From contig CAURVQ010000047.1 in NCBI GenBank assembly GCA_963528625.1, positions 1-7,079 of the forward strand: a stretch of DNA of 7,079 nucleotides, read 5' to 3'. This document shows positions 6,895-7,079 of the stretch, piece by piece. The notes below the pieces were generated by a model, which saw only the letters and a list, made by a program, of their open reading frames with translations, did no database searches and was not told the origin of the DNA. Both the position numbers and the translations under genes were made by a program. Origin of the DNA: CALHVR01 sp963528625. GTDB lineage: Bacteria; Fusobacteriota; Fusobacteriia; Fusobacteriales; Leptotrichiaceae. The stretch's first letter is position 1; every line of letters starts with the position of its first letter.

Positions 6895-6928
6895 GTATAA
6901 ATTTATACTAGCTTGTATAAGCTCATAC
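6895..6928. repeat. Two tandem 14-bp palindromes in the nikB leader
   Basis: GTATAAATTTATAC (6895-6908) is a perfect palindrome, and GTATAAGCTCATAC (6915-6928) is one with a single mismatched pair. Their centres are 20 bp apart, about two helical turns. The four half sites read GTATRA or its complement, and the inner pair also forms TTATAC/GTATAA. The block could be a tandem DNA operator downstream of the transcription start, an RNA structure, or both. Confidence 0.6.
6903..6926 (-). CDS. Possible 7-codon leader ORF (MSLYKLV) before nikB
   Basis: An ATG at 6926-6924 follows the only strong ribosome binding site in this leader (AAGGAAAGGAG) and opens a frame of seven codons, MSLYKLV, ending at TAA 6905-6903. 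The stop is 15 nt before the nikB ATG, so reinitiation or coupling is possible. The GGAG is only 3 nt from this ATG, which is tight, although the AAGGA part is 9 nt away. It contains no run of one amino acid that would suggest classical attenuation. It may be incidental to the palindrome that contains it. Confidence 0.3.
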   Translation of the reverse strand: MSLYKLV

Positions 6929-6976
6929 TCTCCTTTCCTTATAATATAGAGTTAATTTTATGACAACTCTCGAACT

Positions 6977-7005
6977 ATTTTACCTTTTTTTATTTGATTT
7001 GTCAA
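6977..7005 (-). promoter_or_regulatory. Sigma70-type promoter of the ABC importer operon
   Basis: On the minus strand a perfect -35 TTGACA (7005-7000) and a near-perfect -10 TAAAAT (6982-6977) are spaced by 17 bp. Transcription should start near 6970, giving a leader of roughly 83 nt before the nikB AUG. AGAGTT and AACTCT in the early leader (about 6949-6971) can form a small 6-bp hairpin. Confidence 0.87.
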
Positions 7006-7013
7006 TCAAATAA
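6990..7013. promoter_or_regulatory. 24-bp inverted repeat over the -35 box, likely repressor operator
   Basis: TTATTTGATT (6990-6999) and AATCAAATAA (7004-7013) are perfect 10-bp complements around TGTC. The -35 hexamer spans the centre, so a dimeric protein bound here would block RNA polymerase. I cannot assign it to a known regulator. It does not match the enterobacterial NikR pattern GTATGA-N16-TCATAC. Confidence 0.6.
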
Positions 7014-7021
7014 TTTTACTT

Positions 7022-7047
7022 TTAATATAGATAAATTATCATATTAA
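7022..7047. repeat. Imperfect inverted repeat upstream of the importer promoter
   Basis: TTAATATAGATAA (7022-7034) and TTATCATATTAA (7036-7047) are complementary apart from one bulged base. The core GATAA-A-TTATC is perfect. It ends 17 bp upstream of the -35 box, where an activator or a second repressor could bind. The GATAA/TTATC core is loosely reminiscent of Fur-family sites but does not fit their full consensus. Confidence 0.4.
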
Positions 7048-7054
7048 GTGCAAC

Positions 7055-7079
7055 ACAAAAAACTCATAGAGAATCTATG
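7055..7079 (-). terminator. Probable terminator of the gene beyond the right edge
   Basis: Minus-strand CATAGA (7079-7074) and TCTATG (7070-7065) form a 6-bp stem with a 3-nt loop, followed by AG and six T residues. The stem may extend past the window edge. It would end a minus-strand transcript entering from the right and so isolate the importer operon. Because an A run lies on its left in plus orientation, it could also act on a plus-strand gene. Confidence 0.55.

Larger units (their letters stand above)
6888..6940 (-). promoter_or_regulatory. Distant ribosome binding site of nikB separated from the AUG by a 14-bp-arm hairpin
   Basis: Minus-strand AAGGAAAGGAG (6940-6930) is followed by one A. 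Then GTATGAGCTTATAC (6928-6915) can pair with GTATAAATTTATAC (6908-6895) around a 6-nt loop. The pairing covers 13 of 14 positions, two of them G-U, with a perfect TTATAC/GTATAA stem next to the loop. Seven nucleotides (TTAAAAG) then lead to the AUG. Linear spacing is 42 nt; folded spacing is 8 nt. Confidence 0.6.

Noticed and set aside
6895..6928. Enterobacterial NikR operator
   Set aside because: GTATGA-like half sites are present, but the spacing that gives GTATRA and TYATAC is 2 or 22 bp rather than the 16 bp of the known site.
1..7079. CRISPR array, insertion sequence, tRNA or rRNA
   Set aside because: No regularly spaced repeats, transposase frames, terminal repeats, cloverleaf sequences or rRNA-like segments were seen.

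Overview
Very AT-rich DNA (I estimate about 30% G+C or less by eye) with strong AGGAGG-type ribosome binding sites, AAA/TTA-rich codon use and two TTG starts. This fits an AT-rich anaerobe. My best guess is a Fusobacteriota member of the Leptotrichia/Sneathia kind, with low-GC Bacillota as the alternative. This rests on composition and protein style, not on a search. All seven genes lie on the minus strand, so the window reads from right to left.

Right edge to 1913: a five-gene ABC importer operon of the nickel/peptide (NikABCDE/Opp/Dpp) family, in the order permease, permease, lipoprotein receptor, ATPase, ATPase. The subunit lengths (316, 279, 519, 261 and 260 residues) fit the compact nickel/metallophore systems better than the longer oligopeptide ATPases. 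The operon has a near-consensus promoter (TTGACA, 17 bp, TAAAAT) at 6977-7005, with a 24-bp inverted repeat over its -35 box. It ends at a hairpin terminator at 1872-1909. The receptor collects the ligand outside the membrane, the two permeases form the channel, and the two ATPases drive it.

1850-507: a DinF-type MATE efflux protein in the same direction. It lies just beyond the importer's terminator and has no clear promoter of its own.

506-1: a well-formed regulatory region for lysA (diaminopimelate decarboxylase), of which only the first 36 codons are in the window. It has a strong promoter (375-403), a lysine riboswitch (about 230-368), an intrinsic terminator (126-156) and a good ribosome binding site.

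The most unusual feature concerns translation. Two genes of the importer operon, the first permease and the first ATPase, have a strong Shine-Dalgarno sequence much too far from their AUG (42 and 27 nt). In both cases the gap is almost filled by an inverted repeat. Folding it would leave 8 and 7 nt, the normal spacing. This suggests hairpin-bridged or structure-controlled initiation. Competing readings are given for the first site: a 7-codon leader ORF, or a tandem DNA operator.
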